A stretch of 64,000 nt of DNA from Daphnia pulex. Its lineage: Eukaryota > Arthropoda > Branchiopoda > Diplostraca > Daphniidae. The notes under the pieces were generated by a model. That model had not been told where the DNA came from. It ran no database searches and was given only the letters and a program-made list of their open reading frames with translations. This document shows, piece by piece, positions 18,578 through 31,548 of the stretch. The translations under genes were made by a program, and so were the position numbers. Location of the stretch: positions 9,982,001-10,046,000 of the forward strand of contig NC_060024.1 in NCBI RefSeq assembly GCF_021134715.1, in the 5' to 3' direction. Positions within the stretch are counted from its first letter, which is position 1; each line of letters opens with the position of its first letter.

Positions 18578-20370
18578 ATGGAATCCGCCATAACTGACAA
18601 CGAAATTGATTTTTCCAAGGCGAACAAGAGACCGCAAATCCTGGCTGCTCTGGCAGGTAATAAATTGAAAATACCAGAAATATCTTTGTTAGACTTAAAT
18701 AAAGTGCCATGGTTTTAATAGCTGCTTTCAGCGCATTTGTGATGGGAACTACATTTGGATGGTCGTCACCCGTTCAGCCACAATTGCAACAGAATTCTAC
18801 CTTGAACACTGTGGTTGATCAGAACAGCACTTGGTACATCGACCTGGATGACGATCAAATGTCTTGGGTAGGTTCACTAATCAACATCGGAGCTTCCGTT
18901 GGAGCCATTTGCGGAGGCTATCTGATGGACAGGTTCGGACGCGTCTTTGTTTTGATGGCCGTGTCAATCCCTTTTTTCACAGGATGGCTCTTCATCGTCT
19001 TGGCCGTCGATCCTTGTAACACAATTGTTTGTTAGCTCATTTTAAGCCATTGTGAATTAAGAAGTTGATTTATTTAGTGATGCTCTACGTTGGACGTTTG
19101 TTGGGAGGACTGGCTGCCGGTATCTGTTGCGCTGTGGCACCTTGTTATATTGGTAAAAATTAATTTTCATATAATTACTGTCGGTACTGTTTGTAATCGA
19201 CTGCAATTCCAGGAGAAATTTCTATACCTGATATTCGTGGAACCGTTGGCTACTTTTTCTCAACCAACATTGGACTGGGAATTTTATTCACTCAGATACT
19301 TGGACTAGGTCTAGATTGGCGATTCATTTCCGGTGTGTGTGCCATCACTCCACTTGTACTTTTCGCTCTTTTATATTTTGTTCCGGAATCTCCCTACTTT
19401 CTCGTCAAAAACAGTACGTATGATGACATAATATCTGATGTTACCAGAAAGTTTTGTAAGTCAGTATAGTATTAATTATACGGTTTGACCTGGGAATCCC
19501 TTCAAGACAAGATGGATAAGGCTGCCAAAAGCTTACAATGGCTCCGAGGAAATCTGTTTAATGTGGAGGCTGAACTGGCTCAGATTAAATCGCGAGTAAT
19601 CGAGGACAAAACTCAACAACTAAACTTGAGGGACTTCTTAAGACCTTGGGCGTACAAACCTATTTTGATAGGAATTGCCGTAATGGTTTTCCAACAGTTT
19701 TCCGGTCTCAACGCAGCCCTGTTTTACTCCGTCGAAATCCTTCAAGTGGCCGGAAGCAATTTAGACGCTCTGGTGTCCGCTGTTGTTGTCATCATTACGT
19801 TGGTATTTATTTACAACAAAATTTACTTGGAAGTTTATTTGTTAATCGTTTCTTTTATCTGTTAAAAATTGCGAAAAGCTCATAGGAAACTTTCTCGGAG
19901 CTGTGGTGGTTGGTCGTCTCGGTCGCCGGCCTCTGTTTATGATTTCTGAAGCGATAGCTTGTCTTTCGATGTGTGTTCTTGGATCCTACTTTTACATCCT
20001 CACCAACGATCCGGAAGCTGCCAAACCCTTGGCTTGGTTACCATTGACATCCTTAATTGTCTTCATTTCCGGAATCGGCATGGGACTAGGACCCCTTCCT
20101 TGGATAATCTCCAGTGAGGTCCTACCTGCCAAAATCCGTGGACAGGGCAGTTCTATTGCTGCTTTGGCCAATTTTGGACTATCGTTTATCGTCACGAAAA
20201 CTTTCATCGATATCCAAAGAGCAGTGACACCGGCAGGTGCCTTTTGGTTCTACGGCGGTTTCTGCCTGTTAGGTATCCTCTTTGCCCTATTCCTTTTACC
20301 CGAAACCAAAGACAAGACCTCTGAGCAAATTGAAGCATTCTTCGTGACTCCCAATCACAACGTTGAATAG
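18578..20370 (+). CDS. Tret-1, Tret1-like facilitated trehalose/sugar transporter
   Basis: Six exons: 18578-18656, 18722-19015, 19078-19152, 19213-19413, 19507-19802, 19879-20370; 478 aa, the usual Tret1 length. It is an MFS sugar_tr transporter with twelve membrane segments at the plasma membrane, moving trehalose or hexoses down their gradient. Signatures in order: FGWSSPVQPQLQ in helix 1, DDDQMSWVGS, GGYLMDRFGR in loop 2-3, PESPYFLVK after helix 6, QQFSGLNAALFY in helix 7, GRLGRRPLF in loop 8-9, LGPLPWIISSEVLP in helix 10 and FLLPETK at the C-terminus. The second Arg of loop 2-3 is Val here. The acceptor of exon 5 (AAG|AC at 19506) is the least certain junction. An AATAAA lies at 20495. 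It is the most divergent member of the tandem array. Confidence 0.9.
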
Positions 20371-21184
20371 CATACAAAACTAATTTTCTCCCACAAAATT
20401 CGATACTCAGTTATGTCAGTGAATCACGATTGAACTATATTTTTCCTGCGACAGGCCTTGCGAAGGAGATTTGTCCAACAATAGAGAATGATGCAATAAA
20501 GTCTAAATCACATTTTAACAGTGACGTTTTCCTTTGGCCTTCTGGGATTAGATTGTATAAACATGGTTGAAGGTTAAAGTAAAAGAATTACTTGTGACAT
20601 TGCTAGAAATATCTGGGTCCATATGGATATTCAACTTGCAACAGGTAAAAATAAATGTGGTTTTAACTATTGATTCTAGTGAAACAGTCGCGCAGGAAAT
20701 GCCGATTTTTCGGTAAATATCTCACAGCTACTAGATGACGTTGACAAAAAAGCTATAGAAACACAAATGCGCAGCATGCATGAATGACGTTTGTCAATTC
20801 GTACGTCATGTTACAGCCCAGAGTGAATGAAGACTATATCCGGTACAGCGACCGCACCGCGCATCTGTGTCTGTAAGGTTACTGAAGAAATCGCGGTTAA
20901 GTTGTGCATGCGCTGGCTACGTGCACGAAGCGAATTACATAAACTTGCGATCTAAAATTGTCACGTAGTCAACTATCCCGGTTACTTACTAGGTATAAGT
21001 AATATTCAAATGTCTGCAGAGCTTACCACTAGACAGTGGACACACATTAACAGGTACATAGTTATAGATATACTTAAAGATAAAATCTATCCGTGTGTAT
21101 TTAATTGTAATATGTAAACCGCTTGACAAGATTATAAATTTTCACTTCTCGGTACTTAATAATCATTACTTAATTTTTTCAATA
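20371..21184. other. Intergenic between Tret-1 and Tret-2
   Basis: Contains the Tret-1 3' UTR with AATAAA at 20495-20500, then promoter-side DNA of Tret-2. No additional gene is seen. Confidence 0.45.
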
Positions 21185-23132
21185 ATGAAGGAAAATATGG
21201 ATGAGCTAAAGAATCCTCCTTGCGTGGCCATTGATCTTGCAGTGAATAACGCCGCGTTCATCGGAGATGATGGGAAAGTAATTGATGTATCCTTAATTGA
21301 TAATAATATACCCCCCAAAATATCACGAAAACAAGAAATCGACTACTCTACGGCAACGAAAACTACGCAGTTTGGAGCTTCACTAGCTGGTAATAAAGTA
21401 ACCAACTTATTGTTCTATAGAGTTGAATAAATTTTTTTCTTTCTTTTAGCTGCTTTCAGTGCGTTCCTTTTGGGAACAACTTTCGGTTGGTCATCACCCG
21501 TTCAGCCACAATTACAACAAGTTTATACAACTTTTCGGATGAATGACTTAAATCAGACAAGTCTATTAAAGACACTGCACTTGGATGGTGATCAAATGTC
21601 TTGGGTTGGTTCGTTATTGAATATTGGCGCTATGATCGGAGCTCTCTGCGGAGGACTTTTAATGGACAAATTTGGCCGTCGATTTGTCCTGATGACGATG
21701 ACCTCACCTTACATCATTGGCTGGCTAATGATAACACTTGCATTCGATCCAAGTAAGCTACTATTTTTTAAGACAATTAATTTTTCTAAATTGAATTTGA
21801 ATTTGTATTTTTGTCTTCAGTTATGTTGTACGTCGGCCGAGTCATCGTTGGATTTGCTGGAGGGGTTTGTGCTGCAATCGCACCTTGCTACATCGGTACT
21901 AGTGTTTTGATATGGCAGTGGCAGTCAGGCTTTAAATTACTTACATGATGTCTTATAGGTGAGGTCTCAACTCCTACCATGCGAGGAACCGCAGGCTTAT
22001 TCTATTCAATGAATCGAGCTTCTGGAATATTGGTTACTTCATGCATGGGGATATGGCTTGACTGGCGTTGGTTATCGGCCATTTGTACAATTCAACCATT
22101 AATTTTACTTGTCGGTTTGTCCTTCGCTCCTGAATCGCCATACTTTTTAATCAAAAAAGGTTAGTTTAATGGTTCCAAAGTTGTTGGTTGTGGCGATTTT
22201 TAAGGCCTTAACGTATTAATTCCAACAGGAAGACAAAATGATGCACACAAAGCTATGCAGTGGCTTCGAGGTCCTAGCTACAGTATTGAAGCAGAAATGG
22301 ATCAAATTAAAACTCGAGTTCTGGACGACTCCCGAGAAGCCCCCAAATTATCCGACTTTTATCAACCCGGGGTGTTTAAACCTATTCTGATTGGAGTAGC
22401 TTTGATGATATTGCAACAGTTCTCCGGATTAAACGCTGCATCGTTCAATGCCTCGGAAATTTTCAGGATTGCAGATTTGGACTTTAATCGTCTTATTGGA
22501 GTAGTTGTAATCAGCGCTGTTCAAGTTTGTTTTTAAAAGAAATTAATTATTTTTTTGTAATTTGACTTTTAATTGCTTTATGCTGGTATTTGAATTAGGT
22601 CGTGGCAGTCGTCTTGTCTTCTTCGGTGCTGGTGAAAAGATTTTATCGAAGAACATTGTTCATAGTGTCTGTCGGATTTGCTTGTATTTCAATGCTCGCC
22701 TTAGGTGTCTTCTTTTACTATCTGGACTCGTCATCCTCACAAAATTTTACCAAATTCAAATGGATTCCTTTGGCATCTTTAATTGTATTTTTCGCTGCTG
22801 TCGGAATGGGTTTAGGGGGTCTTCCTTGGCTCATATCAAGTGAAATTCTTCCTGCTAAATTTCGAGGGCCCGGTAGTTCAATTGTCGCTTTCTCTAATTT
22901 TCTTATGTCATTTATCGTGACAAAGACGTTTATCGATATGCAACGTTTGATGACCCATGCTGGTGTTTTTTGGTTTTATTCCAGCATTTGTTTTGTGGGC
23001 GTTTTATTCGGGTTTTTTCTTTTACCCGAGACGAAAGATAGAACAGCCAATCAGATTCAGGCTTACTTTAAAAGTGATAGAAAATCTGAAGGTTCTGTGT
23101 TTCCCTCTGGAGGTGTCAGGACACCTCTGTGA
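21185..23132 (+). CDS. Tret-2, Tret1-like sugar transporter
   Basis: Six exons at the same positions and phases as Tret-1: 21185-21389, 21450-21752, 21821-21895, 21959-22159, 22229-22524, 22599-23132; 537 aa. The longer N-terminus (about 68 residues before helix 1) includes AAFIGDDGK and EIDYSTATK, shared with Tret-3 and Tret-4. Sugar-transporter signatures are complete: FGWSSPVQPQLQ, MDKFGRRFVLM, PESPYFLIKKG, QQFSGLNAASFN, LGGLPWLISSEILP, FLLPETKDRT. The loop 8-9 GRR is replaced by KRFYRR. Role: facilitated transport of trehalose or hexose at the plasma membrane; substrate not proven. The start was chosen as the first ATG after an in-frame AT-rich stretch. Confidence 0.9.
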
Positions 23133-24714
23133 ACTATTTCAACTTTTCAAGGGACGTATGGAAAAGTGTTCTGCTCAAAGTGAGGTTAGCACTTAGCAGG
23201 TTACCTTATAATGGGTGAGAGAACTAAACTGTAATTTATTAACATGTTTCGCAGTAAATACAGACTTTATGTCGAATCTGTGCTAGTTCAAGCTGAACAA
23301 TATGATTGAAAGACTTCAGTGGTTTTGTGAGTTCCGGTTGCTCACGCGTATAGCAGTGGTCGTCTTATCGAATACGTGCCCACTAGGCTTTAATTACAAG
23401 CTGAATACGCCTCAGCCGCTTTACAAGTTTGGCGTGACAGAGTTCTTTTGTGACATTGTGTGACGTAGGAGACCCCATAAAGTCGTGCAGCTAACATGCA
23501 GGTAAGCTTTTCAAACTAACTTATTGTTTATATGACTTGGCACCAGTTTGTTGAGTCATGACACTGGTCTGTGATGACGGCCCATGGTCAAATAAAACCT
23601 AGAAGTAGTCTATGATACAAAAGGTGTCAACCACAATATAGGCACAATATAGGATGACTTGCGCCTTCTAGTAATATAAGAGTGTCGGTTTTTATTCAAT
23701 ATTTGAAAACACTGAGTTGGGAGAAGGTCAGATTTCTCACTCGTTTCAATTTTGCGGTCTCCAAAAAGAAAAATTCCCCTTTTCCCATGGAAGAAGAATA
23801 CCTCGTTGTAAATTAATTCGTGCTGGGAAAACCACCGAGGTTATGCCGCTTCTTCTACGATGGATTTAATTTGTGATAAATAGCTCAGATGTCTGTCTTC
23901 CAACCGACTGCGTTTATTGCCTTTTTTTAAAAACAGCCGTTCAAAAAGGCTACGTATTTCTGTTCTCTTGTTATTTCCGTTTCTATCGACCTCGAAGCTT
24001 CCTCTTGCTGGACCGTGTCTAATACCCCATTCATGTTGTACTCGGTTGTACTATAGATGTCGAGTAATCGCTATTTTTAATCTGAAAAAGGCTACAAGGT
24101 ACGAGTACGACCAGAAATGTAATTGTATTATACCCAACTTGCGGTTGCTGCAGTCAAGGACTAAGTTTCAGTACGAAATCGATTCGGCCATTAGTTAAGT
24201 GAGAATTTTGTTCATTTTTGATACCTTTCCAAATATGATATCAAATTTCACTTTTCCCACAATAATCGGAACCAAAATTCCAGATTACAGTGAAGGGTCT
24301 TTATTACAAATACGTGGTGCGCCCTGAATTGATTTGGACGAAGGTATAGATGACGATATAGGTAAGATTTAAGCCTTTTCAAAAATAGACTTGTGTATTA
24401 GTCTAAGGGGAGGAGCTCTAAGTTTTATTGGTATACACATGTGCGCTTTTCCATCTGCAAAACAGATGCCAAACAAGTGTAGAGTTTAGGAACATAACAA
24501 ACAAAACATTGACTAAACTATCAGGGGAAATACCGAGCACCTTATAAAAAAAAAAGCCGTAAATCGAGACCGCCAGGTGCTATGAAGTGGAACAACTTGG
24601 GCCGACTATACGTTACGTCGATCGTCAACTAAATAGTTAGAAGAAGCAGCGGAAGAAGATTCAAGGTTTTTGTTGTTTTTGTTTCTTTCCATCCGAGCGT
24701 TAAGTTTACTTTTG
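23133..24714. other. Intergenic between Tret-2 and Tret-3
   Basis: No coding gene is supported. A donor-like ATGCAG|GTAAGC near 23495 could end a non-coding first exon of Tret-3, but nothing confirms it. The frame at 23917-24198 has no splice or family support. Confidence 0.35.
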
Positions 24715-27700
24715 CTACCGGGAAAATCAAATCTCTAACAACCACTGCCAAACGTCAACGTTTTCTATAACATAGCGAGGGCCGAGGGGGGTCTTTATTA
24801 GCGACAGGACCGTGGTTTTCCTGGACCTTCTAGTAAAGCTAGTGGCTTTAAAAACCTATGGCAAACCTCGAAACAAAATTAGAACTTGGTGCGATTTCAG
24901 ACTTACCGGACACATTTTGGTGTTCCTCTTTGGTTCTACGCTAGACACTAGCGTATTTATTACTCAGCAGGTGGACCAATGAATCATAACAGGTAGACCG
25001 ACAAATTTCAGAATAAACTGCCTTAATTGTGATTTTTTGCTAACTAAACGATTAAACTGTGAATTTTACTGGGTTATACTTTTGTTTGGATTTTGTTATT
25101 CAAAAGAAAACCTTTTGCTTTGAAGTTGCGCCGCTTTTCCCCTAGACTACCAGATGCGTGACTCATATGCACACTTTTTTGTAATTGAATATATATGTAG
25201 CCTAATGGAAAAACGACTTTTAAAAACCATTATTCGGCGCGTGTTATTTGCTGTATACGAAATCCCTCGCGTAGTATTCGAGCAACTGTACGTTTGTTAT
25301 GACTTACTTGACACATGAGTAACACTGTGAAATGTTTAGGTTAGCAGGAAAAGTCGCCGATTCAAAAGAAATTTCGGTTATTTCATTTAGAGCAATGGAA
25401 GAAGTGAACTCGGCTTTTGTCGGAGACGATGGGCAAGTGGTGAGCATTGCTGGCGGGCCCGTAACGTCACCAAAAAAACCGTCTGTGAAACACGAAATCG
25501 ACTATTCGACAGCAACCAAAAGACCACAGATAGGAGCTGCTCTTGCCGGTAAAAATTGAACTTATGATATAGAAGACGGTACTATCTAATTTTGTTACTC
25601 ATGCGGATTTTAATTTGCCCGGGTTTGTCTAATTCAATTTGAGAAATTACAGATTTTTCTTGCTCTCATATCTGATTCAAATAGCGGCTTTTAGTGCCTT
25701 CCTACTGGGAACAACGTTAGGTTGGTCGTCACCCGTTCAGCCACAACTGCAACACATTGCTGCTGGGAGTTTCTACCCGAATGATACGCAACTGGCAAAT
25801 ATCTGGCACATAGATCTGGACGATGACCAAATGTCGTGGGTTGGTTCATTGTTGAATATTGGCGCTATGATCGGAGCTCTCAGCGGAGGATTTTTAATGG
25901 ACAAATTTGGCCGTCGATTTGTCCTGATGATGATGAGTGCACCGTACATCATTGGATGGCTGATGATTTCACTTGCTGTCGACTCAAGTGGATTAACTTT
26001 TCTATAGATTTCGGTTGACGACCTTCAAAAGTAATCAAGCCTTTTTTCTCTCTTCCCTATAGGTATGTTATATGTCGGCCGTATTATTGTGGGTTTTTCT
26101 GGAGGCGTTTGTACGGCCATTGCCCCTTGTTATATTGGTATTGATACTTCATTCTTTAATTCCCCCCCCCCCCTAATTGCTTTAACGTACATTATGGCAT
26201 ATAGGAGAGATATCAACCCCCACCATGCGAGGAATAGTGGGTTTTTTCTTTTCGGTCAACCTTGCATCCGGCTTACTGGTGACTAGTGTGATGGGATTAT
26301 GGATGCACTGGCGCTGGTTATCGGTCATTTGTACAATTGAACCCATAATTTTCCTAGTGGGCATGATATGCGTTCCCGAATCGCCATATTTTTTAATAAG
26401 AAAAGGTTTGTGACATTGGTCAACACTAACAGCACAAATTTCAAAACCATTTTGTTTTCTTTTGCAAAGGGAAGCAAAGTGAAGCTTTTGGATCTCTTGT
26501 CTGGCTTCGGGGATCTACCTACAACATTAAAGCAGAATTACATCAAATAGAAACTCGAGTTCTCGAAGATTTCAAAGAAACTTGCAAAATTTCCGACGTC
26601 TGTCAACCGTGGGTGTTTAAACCTATTCTGATCGGAGTAGTTTTGATGTTACTGCAGCAGTTCTCCGGATTGAACGCTTTATCTTTTAATGCCGCAGAGA
26701 TTTTTAGGTTGGCAAATTTCAGCTTTGATCGTCTCATTGGAGTAGTTTTGATAAATGTTGCACAGGTACTTTTTACAAGTATTGGTGATGAGCATTTTTG
26801 GTACTTTATATCGGTATCTTTTTGCCTTTTTGTTTACAGGTTTCAGCGGTGGTTTTTTCTTCCGCCGTACTTGTAAAAAGGCTGAATCGAAGAACGTTGT
26901 TCATCATCTCAGAGGGAATAGCTTGTCTTTCAACGCTTTTAATGGGTTTCTATTTTCATTATTCGGGTCGTCCACATTCTCAGGAGATGGTCAACTTTAA
27001 ATGGATCCCATTGACCGCTATGATTGTCTTTTTTGCGGCCATAGGTTTAGGATTGGGAGCACTTCCGTGGCTCATATCCAGTGAAATTCTACCGCCAAGG
27101 TTCAGGGGACCTGGAAGCTCGATTGTCGCTTTCGCCAATTTTGCGATGTCATTTACAGTCACGAAAACATTTGTCGACATGAAGCGGGTCATGACACACG
27201 CTGGCGTGTTCTGGTTTTACTCTGGGGCTTGTTTTTTGGGCGTTATGTTTGGCTTGTTTCTCCTACCCGAGACGAAAGATCGGACACCACTTCAGATCCA
27301 AGTTTATTTCAGATCCCGAGAGAAGCGTATTTCTTCGTTACCAATTTTGACACCTAAATGATTTCTCTTGAAGTTACTCTACCCATTGATATTTGTTGAT
27401 TGGTAGATGATAGTATATTTAAATAAGACGCAAGTGTCTTTCTCTTGCATCTTTTAATTGCAAAGCAGTCTCATAAGGGAGCTGAATAAAAATTGTAAGA
27501 ATTTTCTGTTTAATTTGAAAGCCCAAATTAAATAAAACTTTGCGTAAACGATATTTTTAAATTTTTTGATAGCTAATCAACCAACCATGTAACCTGTTTG
27601 AAAATTTAAATGAAGATAGGCTATAGGTACTTTTATGGTTTGATTTTTGAATAATGTTTGTGTAATATTGAGAGCAATGTTCAAGCTTCTTATGTATTCT

Positions 27701-27770
27701 ACATTGTTTTTTTAAACTACGTTGTTTAGCTGAATTTAATTTCGGTTTAATTTGTACTGTTCTGTATTTT
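24715..27770 (+). repeat. Tandem segmental duplication, unit 1 (contains Tret-3)
   Basis: The start (24715-24836, containing CAACGTTTTCTATAACATAG and TTTTCCTGGACCTTCTAGTA) recurs at 27772-27898, directly after the 3' flank of Tret-3. The Tret-3 3' flank (27362-27760) in turn resembles the Tret-4 3' flank (31549-31965). The two units are therefore adjacent direct copies. Confidence 0.65.
25332..27361 (+). CDS. Tret-3, Tret1-like sugar transporter
   Basis: Six exons: 25332-25548, 25685-25987, 26063-26137, 26205-26405, 26470-26765, 26840-27361; 537 aa, phases identical to Tret-1 and Tret-2. The N-terminal 70 residues (MFRLAGKVADSKEISVISFR...) may include untranslated leader: an internal Met (MEEVNSAFVGDDG) at 25395 could be the real start, and all Tret-3/4/5 copies conserve both. 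Signatures: LGWSSPVQPQLQ, DDDQMSWVGS, MDKFGRRFVLM, PESPYFLIRKG, QQFSGLNALSFN, LGALPWLISSEILP, LPETKDRT. The exon 2 donor (A|GTGGAT) is weak but kept in Tret-4. The poly-C stretch near 26162-26173 in intron 3 is a likely slippage site. Confidence 0.9.
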
Positions 27771-27898
27771 ACTACCAGGAAAATCAAATCTCCAACAATT
27801 ATTGCCAAATGTTAACGTTTTCTATAACATAGCGAGTGCCGAAGGGGGGGAGGGTCTTTTTAGTGACAAAACCGTTGTTTTCCTGGACCTTCTAGTAA

Positions 27899-29146
27899 TG
27901 CATTTGATTTTCTTTGAATTTGGCGGGTGAAGCGTGTGTAGCGGATTTCTTAAATATCGATATCTTATTTTAAGCCTTGTTAATTAGAATATTTGTGTCG
28001 TCTGCTTTCATTTTGTTTCACAGTTTCGAAAAAGCATAGAGTCGAAGTTTCAGATATTTTTTATCATAGAAAACTGAACGGATCACTGATCTGGAAACAT
28101 GATACGTGACTGCAAAAGAAATAGCAGAACAAAATAAAATGTGGTCGTCATGTGATCGTCGTGTGAACTTTTTTGTGAACTCCTCATGCTCTCCACTCCA
28201 TGATGTTTCTCAGGTAAATAAAACTAAGAATGTGATCATGGAATGATTTTTGGAGCTTATACAAAAGAGTTAAACCTGTTCCAAATTTGTAAAATGTATT
28301 GTAACCTTTACCTTTGTGCAGATTTCAGGCCTGAGCCAGACATCGTAGCCACAACATGTGCAAGCTTTGATACTGACCAGTCATCACCAACAATCTCAGC
28401 ATCATCGATTGGGTAAAATGATTATGTTACTTTTGTTAACCTGTGACCTGCTTTACATAATTAAATGGTGTCTGAAACTTGCATTCAGGGTATTACACGT
28501 AAACCTTACATAATCCTGTTTATCAAAATGAGGGGGTTACCCAGTACCCACTGCCTTTCTAACTTTTTTTTATTACTTGTTGTCTCTGCAATATATTTTT
28601 TTTTGTAACCTTTTATTTTTTTTTATTTTTTTTATAAAAAGCTCCTAGACTAATTGGGAAAACTGTCACCATGTACAATGTGAAAAGGTATATTCACAAT
28701 GTTCCCCTTTTCCTATCCTGCCTGGCGTCAACTTTACTGAGGATGGAGCACTTGTGGATGCCTGGCTGTGGATTTCCCGGGCTTAAAGGTAGGACAATTA
28801 TCTATTCTATTCTTCCTTTTTTTGACTGTTTGGTGGCGTTGGTTATAAATCGTAACGGAGTACGATTATTCCTGAGCTAGACGGTTGACTCTTATTGACT
28901 GCCAGTTTTCTCTTGCCGCTTCTGTTATCTCAATCTGGGATAATTCAATAATTTATTTGTAGACGATTGAACTGCATTGCGAGTTTGCGACTGCACATCA
29001 GGCTTGTTTTATACTTCACAACTTGTGTCTGTGGGCAAACAATCAAATTGAAAAAAATTGTTTAATTTTAAGCACTTCAAACAATGTGCAAAGTCTATAA
29101 AATTGTATGCCCAAGAGGGACCTGCCGCCACACCGGCACCCTCCTC
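27899..29146 (+). mobile_element. Insertion in duplication unit 2 with exon-intron cassette copy 2
   Basis: This 1.2 kb has no counterpart in unit 1. It includes the cassette at 28312-28800 that also occurs at 2341-2890, with matching acceptor, donor and second exon-like block. The insertion arrived after the tandem duplication or was lost from unit 1. I cannot define terminal repeats or a target-site duplication, so the element class is unknown. Confidence 0.4.
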
Positions 29147-29527
29147 GTTACTCGGCAAGTGGGCCAATCATAAGAGGTAGACCGACAGATTTAAGAATAA
29201 ACTGCCTTAATTTTGATTGTTTACGAACTGATAGGTTGAACTGTGAATTTTTTGTATACCAAACGAGGTATACTTTCGTATGGATTTTGTATTCAAAAGA
29301 AAACCTTTTGCTTTGAAGTTGCGCCCCTTTGCCCCTAGACTACCAGATGCGTGACTCATATACACACTTTTTCCTGATTGAAAATATGTGTAGTAGGAAG
29401 CGACGTTTTAAACCCGCGCAGTCGACGCGTATTGCTTGCTATAAGGGGTAAAACGAAATCCCTCGCGTAGTTTTTGAGCAACTGTACGTTTATTATGACT
29501 TACTTGACACATGAGTAACACTGTGAA

Positions 29528-31548
29528 ATGTTTAGATTAGCGGGAAAAGTCGCCGATTCAAAAGAAATTTCGGTTATTTCATTTAGAGCAATGGAAGAAG
29601 TGAACTCGGCTTTTGTCGGAGACGATGGGCAAGTGGGGGACATTGGCGAGCCCGTAACGTCACCAAGAACACCGTCTGTGAAACACGAAATCGACTATTC
29701 GACAGCAACAAAGAGACCACAGATAGGAGCTGCTCTTGCCGGTAAAAATTATTTGATAGAAAACGGTACCATCTAATTTTGCTACTCATGCGAATTTCAA
29801 TTTGCCGGGTTTGTCCAATTCAATTTGAGAAATCACAGATTTTTCTTGCTCTCATATCTGATTCAAATAGCGGCTTTTAGTGCCTTCCTACTGGGAACAA
29901 CGTTAGGTTGGTCGTCACCCGTTCAGCCACAACTGCAACACATTGCTGCTGGGAGTTTCTACCCGAATGATAAGCAACTCGCAAATATTTGGCACATAGA
30001 ACTGGACGATAACCAAATGTCGTGGGTTGGTTCATTGTTGAATATTGGCGGTATGCTCGGAGCTCTCAGCGGAGGATTTTTAATGGACAAATTTGGCCGT
30101 CGATTTGTCCTGATGATGATGTCATGATGAGTGCACCGTACATCATTGGATGGCTGATGATTTCACTTGCTGTTGACTCAAGTGGATTAACTTTAAAATA
30201 GATTTTGGTTGACGGCCTTCAAAAGTAATCAAGCCTTTTTTCTCTCATCCAAAAGGTATGTTGTATGTCGGCCGTGTCATTGTTGGTTTTTCTGGAGGCG
30301 TTTGTACGGCCATTGCCCCTTGTTACATTGGTATTAATACTTCATACCGGTACCTAATTTATTTTTCTTTCGTTGATTTAACGCACGTTATGTCTTATAG
30401 GAGAGATATCAACCCCCACCATGCGAGGAATAGTGGGTTTTTTCTTTACGTTCAACCTGTCATGCGGTGTACTGGTTACTAGTGTGATGGGATTATGGAT
30501 GCACTGGCGCTGGTTATCGGTCATTTGTACAATCAAGCCCATAATTTTCATAGTGGGCATGATATGCGTTCCCGAATCGCCATATTTTTTAATGAGGAAA
30601 GGTTGGTGATATTTGTCAACACTAATAGCACAACTTTCAAAACCCCCTTTTTTTTTCGTTTGCAAAGGGCAGCAAAGTGAAGCTTTTGGATCTCTTGTCT
30701 GGCTCCGGGGATCTACCTACAACATTAAAGCAGAATTACATCAAATAGAAACTCGAGTTCTCGAAGATTCCAAAGAAACTTGCAAAATTTCCGACGTCTG
30801 TCAACCGTGGGTGTTTAAACCTATTCTGATTGGAGTAGCATTGATGGTAGTTCAACAGTTCTCTGGACTGAACGCCTTGTTGTTTAATGCCGCAGATATT
30901 TTTAGGTTGGCAAATTTCAGCTTTGATCGTCTCATAGGCGTAGTTTTGATAAATGTTGCACAGGTACTTTTTACGTAGTATTGTGATTGGCGTCTTAGAT
31001 ACTTATCGGTGTCCTTTTGGTTGCAGGTTTCAGCAGTGGTTTTGTCTTCCGCCGTACTTGTAAAAAGGCTGAATCGAAGAACGTTGTTCATCATCTCAGA
31101 GGGAATAGCTTGTCTTTCAACGCTTTTAATGGGTTTCTATTTTCATTATTCGGGTCGTCCACATTCTCAGGAGATGGTCAACTTTAAATGGATTCCATTG
31201 ACCGCTATGATTGTCTTTTCTATGGCCGTAGGTTTAGGATTGGGAGCACTTCCGTGGCTCATATCCAGTGAAATTCTACCGCCAAGGTTCAGGGGACCTG
31301 GAAGCTCGATTGTCGCTTTCACTAATTTTGCGATGTCATTTACAGTCACGAAAACATTTGTCGACATGAATCGGGTCATGACACACGCTGGTGTGTTCTG
31401 GTTTTACTCTGGGGCCTGTTGTTTGGGCATTATGTTCGTCTTGTTTCTCCTACCTGAGACGAAAGATCGGACACCACTTCAGATCCAAGTTTATTTCAGA
31501 TCCCGAGAGAAGCGTATTTCTTCGTTACCAATTTTGACACCTAGATGA
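29528..31548 (+). pseudogene. Tret-4, Tret1-like transporter with frameshift in exon 2
   Basis: Exons align one to one with Tret-3: 29528-29741, 29871-30181, 30256-30330, 30401-30601, 30668-30963, 31027-31548. Exons 3-6 have identical lengths and phases and would encode complete helices and motifs (PESPYFLMRKG, QQFSGLNALLFN, LPETKDRT). Exon 2 is 8 nt longer than in Tret-3: within the GATGATGATG run at about 30117-30130 an extra TCATGATG shifts the frame and gives an immediate TGA after residue 171. The protein would end after helix 3, so it cannot transport. Everything else is very close to Tret-3, so the break is recent, or it is an assembly or allele artefact. As a slippage-prone repeat, it could also be polymorphic. 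Confidence 0.75.
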
